In this document: piece by piece, positions 35,701 to 48,508 of the stretch
Numbering within the stretch: position 1 is the first letter of the stretch
Layout of the letters: each line of letters begins with the position of its first letter
Position numbers and translations under genes: made by a program
Notes under the pieces: generated by a model
Database searches by the model: none
What the model was told of the DNA's origin: nothing
Seen by the model: the letters and a program-made list of their open reading frames with translations, nothing else
Assembly: GCA_000181795.3 (NCBI GenBank)
Contig: CM012954.1
Span: forward strand, 11,363,286 to 11,427,285
DNA from: Trichinella spiralis
Taxonomy: Eukaryota; Nematoda; Enoplea; Trichinellida; Trichinellidae
Length of the DNA stretch: 64,000 nt
Direction: 5' to 3'

Positions 35701-37616
35701 CGAGATGTAGAAAGCTGAGCAACGCGTAAACATGATTTTGCTGTACAGCAGCGGTGTCCAGGTGGATAAATATATGAAAATCGCCAATTTCACAAAATCA
35801 GCCCAACTTCCCCCCCCCCCTTCCACCCACTTACACACTCAGTGATGGGCGTGTTTGCCACATTGGACGTTTTTGTTTGTCCCTTTCGGCTTTTCAAAAA
35901 TTATTTACCAGCATCCTTCTTTCCTATTGCAACAACAGAATTGTCACTTTTGGACACATATTAAACCTACTTGGTCATCCAATTTTCAATAGCAATTAAA
36001 TTTCACACCATCACTATTCATGCAAATCAGTAAACTGTATTTTGAAATAAATGTACAAAAAAAAATTTTTTTTCTCAAATACAACACTGTAATTGTTTTT
36101 TGCATTTATAATTTCAAAAAAATAATTATTCAAACGAAAATCTCAAAAACTCATCCCCATGATAAATAAATAAATCATTCGAAAGCATTTGTGCTGTTGT
36201 TGCTAAGGTAACAACATTTAAAAAGGAGTTCAAAAAGAATGAACATCTGTTGAAATGATTTATAACTTATACAATTAATAAGAAAATTAGTTGAACAAAC
36301 AACACCACTGGAACAGTTGGATTATTTCAATATTCAACCAACATGTGGTGCATTGGAAGTTTTATTTCGAGAGGGAAAGTTGTATAAAATTCATTTCAAA
36401 TAATATACACACACGCGCGCGCTCCAATCGCCAACGCTCATCCCACAAAACATGTGAATTATTTTTAAATTATCATATTTCAACTAGTGATAAAAAACAT
36501 TTTTTGAAAAAAAAACTAAAAAAGAATGTTTTTCCCCCAATTGTCAGTCTGGAATCGTGGATTCTGGATTGAGCAGTGATGCATGCATGAATTGCATGCA
36601 GATGGAAAAAGCAACAAATGTGACGGAGCTCAATTGGGTGAAAAAATTGAAATGCAAAAATAGATCGATTCCAATTTTATCATATTCACATTTTCAAAAA
36701 TCAAAAAAAAATTATAAACAACAAATTTGCAAACAAGATACAGGAAAGAAAATGAAAATCCGCCGAACCACCACATCTACGTTGGTAATTTTTTTATTTG
36801 TTTAAAATATTTTGTATATATTTTCCGAAATAAAATATTCAACAAATGAAAAACAACAAGTCGAGAACAGTCTCTTTTTGCGCCTAGTTCAATTTCGCCT
36901 CTTTGGTTCACAATTGGTTGATTGAAATCAAATAATAATAATAATGATAATATGGAAATTTGGAAAAATGAGATTATCAAATTCATTTCGGCCTGCCTGC
37001 CCAGACACTGAAATGGCCAATGCGACGTGGCCGTAACCGGGCAACAAACGCTGCGGGCGACCACAGCCAGCCTATAGAATGTCAATTTTGTCTGCACCAG
37101 ACGCCGAGCCATGTGCAGTGTGGATGTCTGTGTTCAAATGTGGACCGGCTTAATCATCATCATCATCATCATCATCATCAGCTCAAGCCCTTGGGCCCGC
37201 CAGGTGGATGGGCAACAAGTAAGAAATCAATAAACTGCCACCGCCCCATTCCCCCCCCCCCTCTACCCCCTACTGCCTCTATCCCAAATAACTCCGGCTG
37301 TGAAATTTGCTCAATTCAAAAAATTGGCGGCCGCCGTAGAGGAAGATTGAAGAAGTGAAAGAAGAAGAACAAAAACTGAAAACCGGTTTCCAAGGAGCTG
37401 AACGCGCCGACTTATTTCATTCACACAAACCGACCAATATATGTATATATACATATATATTTGATTTCTTATTTTCCTTCAGTCAAAAATTTACATAAAT
37501 GTGAACTTACCAAGAAGAAGTAGTAGACTTTTGTTCCAACGTTGTAAATCACGAAAACGACTTTTTCGTTCTGCTGAACATCGTTGTCGTTTGCATGGAC
37601 TACAAAATTCGCTCAT
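23777..37616 (-). CDS. mblk-1: E93/MBLK-1/LCOR-type transcription factor with two pipsqueak HTH domains
   Basis: This is a nuclear DNA-binding regulator; Drosophila Eip93F acts in ecdysone-driven metamorphosis, and C. elegans MBR-1 and vertebrate LCOR/LCORL are relatives. Exons in order are 37616-37511, 30249-30148, 29501-29341, 29276-29078, 29009-28688, 25333-24718 (or from 25345), 24658-24217 and 24141-23777. They join in phase to give about 770 residues. Exons 1-3 encode the conserved family N-terminus (CKRQRCSAER, then DWNPNEDCYVC). Exon 5 carries the CtBP-binding motif PLDLT. Exon 6 holds HTH 1 (KLGTRRASVIYGVPRSTLRN) and exon 7 HTH 2 (GEMSVHKAGSFYGVPHSTLE). The last exon is Gln-rich with a basic KMRRKK cluster. 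Exons 4-8 and exon 1 are secure by motif; exon 2 rests on phase and loose similarity. Confidence 0.92.
25346..28687 (-). other. Intron 5 of the E93/MBLK-1-type gene (3.3 kb)
   Basis: AT-rich except for a strongly GC-rich, CpG-dense island at about 28398-28470 containing a 16-bp perfect palindrome (28438-28453). A poly-C run lies near 27659-27670. No nested gene was recognised. The island might be a regulatory element or internal promoter. Confidence 0.55.
28398..28470. promoter_or_regulatory. CpG-dense GC island with palindrome, function unknown
   Basis: About 73 bp with very high GC content in otherwise AT-rich DNA, about 220 bp inside the intron from the exon 5 donor. It contains CGCCGGTCGACCGGCG, which equals its own reverse complement. 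A regulatory role is only inferred from composition. Confidence 0.3.
29502..30147 (-). other. Intron 2 of the E93/MBLK-1-type gene
   Basis: 646 bp, AT-rich with TATA and CA repeats near 29655-29750. Nothing coding was recognised. Confidence 0.55.
30250..37510 (-). other. Large intron 1 of the E93/MBLK-1-type gene (7.3 kb)
   Basis: Mostly AT-rich with many microsatellites. A GC-richer block at 37020-37360, close to exon 1, holds an open plus-strand frame of 112 codons with His and Pro runs; I judge it regulatory or low-complexity DNA and not a gene. No other gene was seen. The length is typical for a developmentally regulated transcription factor. Confidence 0.55.
37152..37180. repeat. (ATC)n microsatellite
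   Basis: About nine tandem trinucleotide units in intron 1 of the E93/MBLK-1-type gene. Confidence 0.85.
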
Positions 37617-39390
37617 GCTCCTTTTTTCTCGCTCTGTCCACAGTATAGTATGTCTAGTTGAATAATGTAAGCAGTGTGGCTTGAATCTTCACCGGAAAAG
37701 CTTTTCAACGTGATGCCAGATGAAAATTGTATTTATTAGTGGAACAAATTGCAATAAAAAGCTAAGAAAAAATAGTGATGAAAAAAAAAGTTAGTTCGTC
37801 ATGATTTTTCTTCAATTTTTTTACAACAACCGAGCTTACAAGCTATACAAGTAATAGTAGTAGTAGTAGTAGTAGTAGCAGTGGAAAAATGAGGTAAGCC
37901 CGTCGCCATTGCTACCGCCACGGTCGATCAATAGGTTGACGAGCGGTTGACGCTAGCCGCGTGGCAGTCAGTCTCATTTCACCTGCAACTGCTTGTAATT
38001 AATCGCCAAAGTCGACACCGAGAACCCTGTGCAACAAGTGGATGGCACGTCCAACACGCGCTAACACGCGAGCATTTTTTTCCCCTCCAGCCAGTCTGCT
38101 GCGGATCACTCACTCACTCACTCTCTCTCTCGACTCTTCACCAAAGATCCAATTTCATTCCACTAGCATGGATGAACAAAAATACGCAAGCTGCCAAGTA
38201 ATTGGAACCCGGATTCGAAGATCATCCGCACCACCACACTGCTGACCAAACAGCTTCGACCATTGAAACTGAAACAACTCGAAATCACTTCAAAAATAGA
38301 AACAAACTGAAAATCAAAGAAAAAATTGCTGCATTTCGACATCGAATTATCAAATTTACTGATCAAAATGAAATTCTATTCAATTTTCAGTGATTCATTT
38401 GAAAAAGTGCGCCAAACGAGAAAACAATTTTCAAACAACAAATCAACGGACGACAATTTCACAGTACTTCAAATTTTCATCGTACTTGATACTCAATTAC
38501 AGTACTAGAATACAAATTTGAAACAGAAAATCAATAATATCAATTGAAGAATAAAATATTTGAAATACATTGCAAAAAAATTATTTTTTTTCTTCAATTT
38601 ATTGTTCAAAATTTGCTATTTCGGATAACTCATTTTCTTGTTCTTTTTTTTTCAAATTCAATTTCAAATGTAATGTTTGCTATTTATTATTACTTTGCAC
38701 AATGAGAAAAAATTACTTTCAATAATAGAATATTCAAATGTCATAACTAAGACTAATAAATTCAGAAAATTACCTTAAAAGTAATTAACGATTTTCAAGT
38801 TCTAATTAACTTTTTTTCACAACACCGATACTGCAATATGTCACATTATTATCAAAATTACAGATCAATTTTTTTATCAATGATATTCATTTTAATGAAA
38901 ATTTCAAATTTCATCTTTCAATAAATTGAAAATTAGTCGTTTTTCTATTCAAATTACAATTTGACAAATGATACTGCTAAGCCAATCGCAATTACAATGA
39001 TCAATTTACTTGTTTCACAAAAAGTAACAACAATGACGAAACAAAACAATCAACAACAACAACAATGAAATAAAATTAATCAGCACGGAACTGAAGGATA
39101 ACCAGACTGACTGACAAGAGAGATGAGTAAAATTTAAAAGGAGACGTATAAATCAATTTTATCACTTTCCAGAAGTTCAAAAATGGAAACACTGGATACA
39201 AACAACACTGACGAAGTACCTGAAATAGAATTATTTTAAAAAAAATGTTCAAAAATGGAAAAAGTAATAAAATCAGCAAAATTCTGAAAATCAAAATTTT
39301 AAAAACTCGTCTTTAAAAGTACTGCTTTCTCCGACATTCCATTCGACATATTATATACTTACTAATAATTTTGGCAATTGGAGATCGTTA
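37617..39390. other. Intergenic, upstream of the E93/MBLK-1-type gene
   Basis: This includes the likely promoter of the transcription factor at its left end: a (TAG)n repeat near 37852-37878, then a GC-richer stretch at 37890-38150 with CACT/CTCT repeats. The right part is very AT-rich and holds the 3' flank of the Arf GAP gene. No gene was seen. Confidence 0.5.
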
Positions 39391-42300
39391 TTATTCTTTT
39401 TCAAAAGTTACATACGAAGTTGGAAAACGACCAACAATATCTGGACGATCTGCTACGTAGCCTTCCTGAAACAAAAAGAAATTACAAAAATTAATATTGA
39501 AAAAATAAAACCGCGTCCAAAAATGACCATACCATCCAGTAATCGTTTTCATCTGACAAGTGTTCACGTGTGATAAAAATTAAATCACCTCTGCTGAAGC
39601 TGATCTCATCACTGTTATCCGCTTTGCAATTATAAATTGCACGACACTTTTTTCGAATCTCACTCGCTGGCTTTTTCTGAATAAATAAAGAAATATTATT
39701 TTATGTAAGATTTTTGAAAAATTACAAATAGAGGAGGAGGAGGAACTTTTCGAGGTGCTGGTCGAGGAAGAACTGTCGTACACTGAGGCTTGCGTTGAAA
39801 GCTGGAAAACGTTGCGACATTAGCTGGTGTGGGTTCGGAAATGTTGCTATTGTCGAATCGATTCAACGTGAAGGATTTTTGTGGTAAAGAGAATGTCGAC
39901 GATAAGCAACCACTTTCACCAAAAACAGAATTACGACTGCCATCTTGAATAAATTTCAAACATACAATGGACTGATTAATAATAATAATAATAATTTGCA
40001 CATTACTTGCAGAATAATCGAGAACACTTTTACGTTGATCGCTGTTGACAAGCACCGATCTAGTGGGAAACAGTTGACTAGCTCTGGGTGTGCTGAAGCG
40101 CATTGCCAAAGGTACATCGACCAGTTCAGCTGAATCATCGGCACCCTCAAATTGCATTACATCAATCAAAACAAGCCACAGTCATCATTATTATTAGCAT
40201 TGTTGGAAAACATTTGCAATGATAAAATAAATTACTTCATTCAAAAGAGACAACGGAAATTCAATATCCGCAAACGTGGATTTGGCGTTCTGTTCGAATT
40301 TGTTCAACTAAAAATACCAACAACAACAAAATTTTCATTTCAAAAAACAAAATTATTTAAATCAAATTAAACAAACTGCTAACCAAACGTTCACAAGTTT
40401 CGTGCTGCAGCTGTTGGGCAAGTAGCAAAGGTGTCAACGAATCAACATTGCACAATTCAACGTTCACATTCCAAACCAAAAGAAGCAACTTCAAACATTC
40501 GGGCTTATTTTGTCTGATGCAAAGATGCACTGCCGTATCGCCGAAACAATTCTGCGCGTTCACGTCAGCACCATTTTGCAACAAAAACTGAATAAAAGCT
40601 AAATGAGAACCGCCAGCATCCGCTGCCACGGCCATCAACAACGGCGTAGAATTCGAATCCTATATTTAAATAATAGAAATTAATAAAACATCTTCTTCAG
40701 ATCCGTCTAAAGCTGCTCTCTTACGGGATCGACGATACTGTTCATATCAACACCAGATGCGTAAAGATGCAACAAATTGCTTACAGAACCCAAAGCTACA
40801 GTTTCAATCAAATACTCCATCGGACGATCTGTCACAGGAACGACAAACTTCCTTCCTACATACTTCTTCTGTATAAACCGCTTCCTTGAATTTAATTTTT
40901 GTTTATAGCTGCAATTATAATAAAACAACCCACTCACCGTTCGACTGAATTTTCTAGCATTTTCAGTCCAGAGTATCCAGCTTCTAAAACCATATTCACT
41001 TTTTGATTACCTAACGCGAGCGGTATCTACAAACGACAAAATTGCCATCAACGTTCAAATTTTCCCCTAAAAGCACATATACCAAAGCCGTAGCTCGATC
41101 GAGGCGGTCCAAATTCAACGACTGAATTCGAGAAACGTGTACACCCAATTCACGATGCACACCGGCACAATCGATGCAATGCAATGAACCCAAATTTGTA
41201 CAAAGCCAGCTAACATCTAAACTAATATATAATTTTTACCTTTGAAACAATAATACGACGAATTTTTTTATTGGGGGCAAGCAAGCAAAAAAAAATCCCC
41301 ACTAAATTTACCTCTAGAAGATGTGCAATCACAGCAACGATCATTTCCTGGCAATGATTTGATCTTTTCCATGGCAACTTTTTCCACACGTTCCCCACTA
41401 GTTGCCTCGCTGCTCATTGCTTCTTGTTCCAATTGTTTTTTCGCTTTTTTCAACAGATTTAACCACCTTCAAAATAAAATTCAATAAAACAAACAAATAA
41501 TATAATCCCCATTACTCATTGGCAGAATTTTCATTTTCGGCTTGAAATTCATATTTTCGTTCGCCTAAAAATTCCCCTTACAATACTGACAAAAATTAAA
41601 CGACAAAAAAAACTGCAAATACTGCTCTGCACAATAAAACAGCGTTCATCATCAGCCGATGGTTGTATCTGACACGTCAAAAGATTTAATTCAATTGGCG
41701 CCTGCGCTTCCTTGAAAATTGAAATTTATCAAAAGTGAATAGACAGATAATTGAAATATTAAAAAGAAAAACATCTATATATATATATACATTTTCATGC
41801 CAGATGTGAAGAAAACCGTCTCGAATTTCACAACGACGCTTATACCACATTCGGTGCATTTTCCGTTTGCTGCGTTTCAACAAATAGCCGCATTTGAGCA
41901 ACGCTGTGGAAGAGTTCGGCTGTTCAGTTGGACCGGAATCGAGCATCGTTACTGATAACGATTCTGTTGAATCACGACTTTCGTCAGTTTTCGCCTGAAA
42001 CAACAACAACAAAAAGATGACTCATACATGAAAAAAAATTTTTTTAATCTTTATGAAGAATAATCACAGTTTCATAATCCAAAACCACGACGGATCGTTT
42101 CAACGATTTGGACAAATTATGCAATAATTTCTGATCTTCATTTTGACTGCGCTTAGTTTCATCAAGTTTCTTTTCCAATTCTTCAACAAATTCGTGCAAT
42201 TCTTCAAGTGTTTCTATACCTCTTCTAAAAAAACTAAAACAACAGCAACAATTATTATTATTATTCAAAAAAAGAAGACACCTTATTACGTATGCAAGGC

Positions 42301-43964
42301 ATAATATAATTCAATCATCGATTCCACCAAACCAACGCTATTTTTCGATTCCATTTTACTAGCTTTCAAAAAAAGCTGAACAAGATATATGAATATATTC
42401 AATTTTATATGCTTGGTTAATCATTTTCACAAATTTCAATTTTATTATAAAATAACATACCTGACAAAGTTCGTATTGAAGAATAGTACGCTCTTTCAAC
42501 AACGCTTCTGCAACGTCAAGCTGACTAAGCTTAAAACCCTCTGAAGTGGTCTGGCTTTTCGCATCCTTTTCGAGCTTCGCCCTGCAATGACAACTGATTG
42601 ACTGCTACCTTGCATATCTTCTTTCAAACAACAAATTTCTAAAATGAAACTAAACACTCACGCTTTGCACTGATAATCTCGAAATGCCTTGTCGACAGCT
42701 TTAGATGAAAGCTAAAAAGAAAAAAAAACTGAAATTACATATTACTATTTTTTGACTAAAAAACATGATAACAACAACTGCTGATGACAACAGCACCAGC
42801 GTGCTGATAACACCAAGCATCAAACTACTGACAAATTATTTTCCTACGCTACAAATAACATCTGCAATGGGAAATATTGACAATCATCGACTGAATGGCG
42901 TAAGCTTTACAAAAAAAACGCATTTAAAATGGAAAATCAAATCAGTATCAAGGACAACGAAAAAAAATAAATAATTGTCTGCAGAAATAATTTTGAAATG
43001 TCAATTCATTGATGTCGTGGCATTGTTGACCTCGTGCATTTTATTCGGAAAAATGAATATATTCACTTTCTTTTGAAAATTTTTTTTGTCAGAATATTAA
43101 CATTTTCAAAAATTACGTCACACTATTTAATCAATGCTGATCACAATCTAGTCATTTACTGCAAGTCGCACTTTCGATTTGCAATATCGATTGATGATTC
43201 ATCATACACCAACAACATTAACATCTATGAGCAATAGTTTTGCTCAAGGAAACTTTTATAAAATATTTTAAATCAAATTTCGCTTTGAAAACATCGTGAA
43301 ATGAATACCGCCCGTGATATTTGCAATAAGTACATCGAGCAAAGCGCAAAGTGTCACAACATATAATACGTGAACTATATATAAATAAATCGAAAAAACG
43401 TAATACAACAAACCTTGGCTCTACCATCATTTTTCACAATGACAGCTAAAGGATAAATAAGGCAAGATTTAGCGCTTCGCACCAAAACCTTATTCAACAA
43501 AGCTAAATCTTTGAACATCATTGAAAACCTGAGCCAGCCTGTACCTGCAAAATAAATACCACAAAGAATTATGAAAAAAACAGCTAAGTAAATAAAGTGT
43601 ATACTAATTTCTGGATTGCCATCAGAAGTAGCCAAGCATGAATTAGAAAGTGCGGCTAAACTGCAAAGAGATTCTGCCAAATTTTCATGGCACTGCACGC
43701 ACAATTCTTGATTAACTGTAAAAGACTTCAACCCTTTTCGTAATTTCGATATTGCTTCCACATCATAAGCAACATTCTGAAAAGAAACAAATTACAAACA
43801 AACAGAACAAAATTAAAAAGCCACACCTCGAGAAAATCTTGCACAGCTTGTCTGTACCGAAAGACCCGATTGGAAAATACGGAAGTAGTGGGACTACTTA
43901 AGTCATCTTCTGTTTCCGATACAAATGACCGAAAAAAATTTTCTTTGTTCTTCAAATCACGCAT
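39391..43964 (-). CDS. ASAP: ASAP-type Arf GTPase-activating protein (BAR-PH-ArfGAP-ANK-Pro-SH3)
   Basis: It accelerates GTP hydrolysis on Arf proteins and links membrane curvature to actin and adhesion signalling. Twenty exons, from 43964-43827 to 39465-39391, join in phase to 896 residues. ATG 43964 has an in-frame TGA upstream. Order: FVSETEDDLSSPTTS, as in ASAP1; BAR domain to about residue 290; PH domain about 320-415 with IELNLLTCQIQP; ArfGAP zinc finger with CCDC and CIDC pairs and arginine finger GVHRELG; ankyrin repeats in exon 40659-40384; Pro-rich segment; and a C-terminal SH3 (CRAIYNCKADNSDE, GRFPTSYV). SH3 and order exclude ACAP. The Pro-rich tail is short compared with vertebrate ASAP1. 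All 20 exons keep frame, so the model is strong; the acceptor of the exon starting at 40145 is the weakest. Confidence 0.95.
42712..43413 (-). other. Intron 3 of the ASAP gene
   Basis: 702 bp, the longest intron of the gene, AT-rich. A plus-strand open frame near 42765-42974 has no coding character. Confidence 0.6.
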
Positions 43965-45072
43965 TTCACCTGATCAAAACGAAAAAGCATTTAAACCGCA
44001 GCAATTTTAAAATAAAATGAACATAGAAAAACAGAAAAAGTCCAGTCAGTTATCATTGTGATCATCTAACAATGAACAAACACGGCAGCATCGATAACAA
44101 CGTTGAAATTAGCCCACTGCGAATCATTGCATAAGCGACTTACTGTCGTCATATAGTGCTCATAGAAATAGAAACCACTTTTAAAGCATCCTTTAATGAC
44201 ACCTAAACGTCATTTGCCTTAGGCGCGAAAACTTCAAAACCTGAGTTTTCAATAAACATCAATCACATGTACCGATTACGCATTGCATGACACACAACTA
44301 TGACTCACAATCGATACAAATAGCCAAATTAAGAACTGACATTCAAGTGTAGTATCTACAGTATGAAACAGCTTCCAAATAAAAAAACTAATGAAAATGA
44401 TGTTAGCAGCATTTTTTAATGAAAACATTCTTTAAAGATGTTTTTCTATGTACTAAAATCTTAAAGCAAAATTGCATTTAAATGAGATAATTTAAAATAG
44501 CGCTAGCTTCATTAAACTTTTAATACAAACTTGAATTTTTTACAAGAAAAAACAAAATTAATTTTCATTTAAAGTAAATATTTAATGCTGTTTAAATAAG
44601 CAATATATTTTTAAGTCACAATTTCAAAATTAATGTTTTACAATTTTTAAATAGGAAAAATTTAGAAATATTATAATTTAAAATGACAACAAAATTTCAG
44701 CTCTTAAAAAAATAATTTTTTCATAATATTTTTAAAATACATAGACACGTATTTACCTACAGTACATTCATACATAATTTTATTTTACATCTGTGAATAT
44801 ACTGTATGTTTCATAATTCAATGGTACTGTTCTCTTTTGAAGATTCTCATCTTCCAAATCGCCGCTTGATCGCAGATATATCATGTATGTTGATATGACA
44901 ATAATTTGGTTACTTGTTTTGTCTTGTAAATGAATAGGAATAGTATGTGAAAACTTTTCTTCTTTAGTATTCAATTTTGTAACTCTGCGATGGATAATTA
45001 TGACCTTGCTTTGATTATTTTTTTGTTGATGTCTGGTTTAGTTTATTTTAGCGAAACATCCCAAAGAAAAAA
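43965..45072. other. Divergent intergenic region between ASAP and eIF6
   Basis: About 1.1 kb separates two divergent starts. A splice-acceptor-like site (TTTATTTTAG, ending 45051) lies 21 nt before the eIF6 ATG, and a similar CAG site lies 5 nt before the ASAP ATG. The DNA is otherwise AT-rich with no further gene. Confidence 0.5.
45042..45051 (+). promoter_or_regulatory. Candidate trans-splice (or 5'UTR) acceptor before eIF6
   Basis: TTTATTTTAG ends 21 nt upstream of the eIF6 ATG, and the coding region itself is intronless. In trans-splicing animals such a site would receive a spliced leader. A cis 5'UTR intron is the alternative. Confidence 0.4.
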
Positions 45073-45810
45073 ATGGCAGTTCGTGCTCAGTATGGAAACA
45101 GCTATGAGATAGGTGTTTTTGCTAAACTGACAAACACTTATTGTTTGGTTGGCATTGGAGGTTGTACAAATTTCTACAGTGTTTTTGAAGCAGAACTCGA
45201 TGACGTAATGCCTGTCGTGCACGCTTCTGTTGGTGGCTGTAGAATCGTTGGCCGATTGACCGTAGGCAATCGACATGGTCTACTTGTACCTATGAGTACC
45301 ACAGACCAAGAATTGCAGCATTTGGCGAATTCACTGCCTGATAATGTGAAAATACGCCGAGTTGAAGAGCGACTTTCTGCTTTAGGAAATGTTATTTCTT
45401 GTAACGACTATGCAGCCGTAGTTCACCCTGAATTAGATTATGAAACAGAAGAAGCATTAACTGATGTTCTTGGCGTAGAAGTCTTTCGGTTGACAGTAGC
45501 CAAAAACTCCTTAGTGGGTACATATACAGTTTTATCTAATCAAGGAGGCTTGGTACATCCGAACGCAACTATGCAGGAATTGGCCGAACTTTCTTCATTA
45601 CTTGATATACCCGTAGCTTCCGGATCTGTTAATCTGGGCTCTAGTTTGATTGCTGGTGGACTCTGCGTTAATGATTGGTGTGCTTTTTGTGGCATGAACA
45701 CGTCGGCAACTGAAATAGGTGTTATCGAGAGTATTTTCAAAATTGGTTTGAAAGGTCCTCAACAAATGTCATCGGAACTACGTAATTCTCTAATTGAAAG
45801 CTTGGTATAG
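45073..45810 (+). CDS. EIF6: Eukaryotic translation initiation factor 6
   Basis: eIF6 binds the 60S subunit, prevents premature joining with 40S and is needed for 60S biogenesis in the nucleolus. The ORF is intronless, 245 residues, the usual length. It begins [20 protein letters not shown] and shows the family repeats, including [47 protein letters not shown] and the SEQ-like GGLVHPNA. Every region aligns with animal eIF6 from memory without a gap. A polyadenylation signal AATAAA lies at 45938-45943. It is convergent with the TMEM203 gene. The absence of introns contrasts with most neighbours. Confidence 0.98.
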   Translation: MAVRAQYGNSYEIGVFAKLTNTYCLVGIGGCTNFYSVFEAELDDVMPVVHASVGGCRIVGRLTVGNRHGLLVPMSTTDQELQHLANSLPDNVKIRRVEERLSALGNVISCNDYAAVVHPELDYETEEALTDVLGVEVFRLTVAKNSLVGTYTVLSNQGGLVHPNATMQELAELSSLLDIPVASGSVNLGSSLIAGGLCVNDWCAFCGMNTSATEIGVIESIFKIGLKGPQQMSSELRNSLIESLV

Positions 45811-46255
45811 TAATAACTTTTATATCCATAAATGGAAAACGTTTGATGGATCACGTATTACAACTGTATATAAGCTTCATGACTGTTTTGGTATACGGTT
45901 TCTTGTTTAATTAACTGATAAGAAGAAGGGTTTTTACAATAAAGCAATCAAGATTTCAAAGTTTATAAATTCATCGCAGTTGTTTATTGAAAGAATTTTC
46001 TTAATGAAGAAATTCACTCACGAAATGCCAACTTTAATGTGCTGAGTTACATGAACGCACGTCTTCAAGACTTAACTATGTAAACTATATTACAAACATC
46101 AATTTGTACAATATGAACAACATGTAAAATGTGGGCAAAATAAGAAACATTTCATGATTTAAACTGAAATCTAAATTCAACTTCATTCAATTTGCAGAGT
46201 TAAGTAACTGTTCGTGTATATTCATTATGATGAAACTGAACAATAACAGTCATGT
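45811..46255. other. Convergent 3' flanks of eIF6 and TMEM203
   Basis: 445 bp holding the eIF6 AATAAA (45938-45943). I see no gene. Confidence 0.55.
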
Positions 46256-46675
46256 TTAAACACATTGCATAAAGCACGTTCTGAAAAATAATTCAAATAT
46301 AATTAGATATACTGGACTTAATGCAACAGCGTAGCTGAATGAGCTTTCGTGTGTCATTTTAATGCAAAGTAAAAGTTCCAAAGCCAGTACCAAAAGGATG
46401 AAGAAGCCAACAAACAACAGTCGTGGTGCAGCTACTTTAAGTACCTGATCGGATTGAAAGTATTGACGAAAAAATACAATTAACGTGAAGTAGGCGTCCA
46501 ATCCAGAAACAATAAACAGTGGAGAAAATACAAATGACCAAGCCATAGCTGGAAACAGTTCCATTTTAAGTGCCAAAAGAATGCTAAAAATTAGCAAGCC
46601 AACCAAATACATCCATATTTCTAATAATGTCAAACCCGTTATTTCACTCGTTTCAGAAAGAGATAACAGAGCCAT
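46256..46675 (-). CDS. TMEM203: Transmembrane protein 203 homologue
   Basis: TMEM203 is a small ER and endolysosomal multipass protein linked to calcium homeostasis and STING signalling in mammals. This intronless ORF has 139 residues, close to the family length of about 136. Four hydrophobic helices are visible, and the motifs LLIFSILLALKM, GLDAYFTLIVFFRQYF, LELLLCIKM and LSPVYLI align with human TMEM203 in order. The ATG at 46675 is preceded by a tiny upstream ORF (ATGGTCTCATGA), so translation may start by reinitiation. It is divergent from histone H4, sharing about 0.6 kb of 5' flank. Confidence 0.88.
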   Translation of the reverse strand: MALLSLSETSEITGLTLLEIWMYLVGLLIFSILLALKMELFPAMAWSFVFSPLFIVSGLDAYFTLIVFFRQYFQSDQVLKVAAPRLLFVGFFILLVLALELLLCIKMTHESSFSYAVALSPVYLIIFELFFRTCFMQCV

Positions 46676-47582
<907 letters not shown>

Positions 47583-48508
47583 ACAATAACATGGCTATAT
47601 TTGCTACATACCCGATTTTAACCGATTTATAGTGACGTGGAATATTTGTGTTTTGGTGTGATTGATTGAATAAAGTTTTTTTTTAATTTAGTTTTATTGA
47701 AAATATTGCGTAATCTGAAAAGTCGTTCTTTTAAACAAAATAGTGCCATATAACAGAATAAATGTAATATCGGAATAAAATAGAGTAAATGAAGTTACGT
47801 TTTTTTGAACAAGTTTGCAGTTTAATTAAAATTGGACAGTTCAAAAGCAGCGGCAACTTTATTAAAAGTTTCGTCGAAGTCAACACAATTTCGATACAAT
47901 TAAGACTTTGAATGTTTTTCAAGCGTGTTCCAACTAATTTTGAAAAAGCATTCCGTTGTTCAAAGTTAATAATATTACTCATTATTGAAATGCATTCGAA
48001 ATATTTTTTTTAATCAATCGTTCTAAATTTTGAAAGTTTGGTACAGAATGATTTTATCTATTCCTGGAGATGAAGAATGTTTTAAAATGATAATTTTAGT
48101 AAACATTAAAGTTTTTAACACAACAAAACCTTTGCATAATATTTTTATTAAATATTCATCAATTTCAACAAGAATTCTGAATATTATGGTGAAAGATCAC
48201 ATTTTTGTAAATGGAATAGTGTTTTGCATATTTATGATAATATTTATCTTTTATGCTTAATATTTATTTATTATTTAAAATCATCATTCGTATTTACATA
48301 TTATTTATTAAAATTGATTACGTTAAGAACTGTATTTAGATAAAAATAAAACTGATTTTCAAGATGTAATTAAAGACAGTAATTGTAGAAATAACCAATC
48401 TTACATTACTGTAATTCTAGGTGTTTTTTGTAACGTGTTAAGTGGTAGTAATTTAGATTTTTTAATTATACATTACTTGATATTTTTAGTAGTGAAATAT
48501 ATCGACGT
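47583..48508. other. Intergenic between H4 and UFL1
   Basis: AT-rich. It holds the H4 polyadenylation signal (47669-47674), a possible decayed or frameshifted minus-strand ORF at about 47815-47982, and, at its right end, an acceptor-like TATTTTTAG 19 nt before the UFL1 ATG. Confidence 0.5.
48481..48489 (+). promoter_or_regulatory. Candidate trans-splice (or 5'UTR) acceptor before UFL1
   Basis: TATTTTTAG ends 19 nt upstream of the UFL1 ATG, a spacing close to that seen for eIF6. Confidence 0.4.

Noticed and set aside
37020-37358. 112-codon plus-strand ORF with His and Pro runs
   Set aside because: It is a product of microsatellite and GC-rich DNA near the first exon of the opposite-strand transcription factor gene; it has no recognisable domain.
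39391-43964. Reading the Arf GAP as an ACAP-type protein
   Set aside because: The C-terminal SH3 domain, Pro-rich segment and the FVSETEDDLSSPTTS N-terminus are ASAP features; ACAPs lack an SH3.
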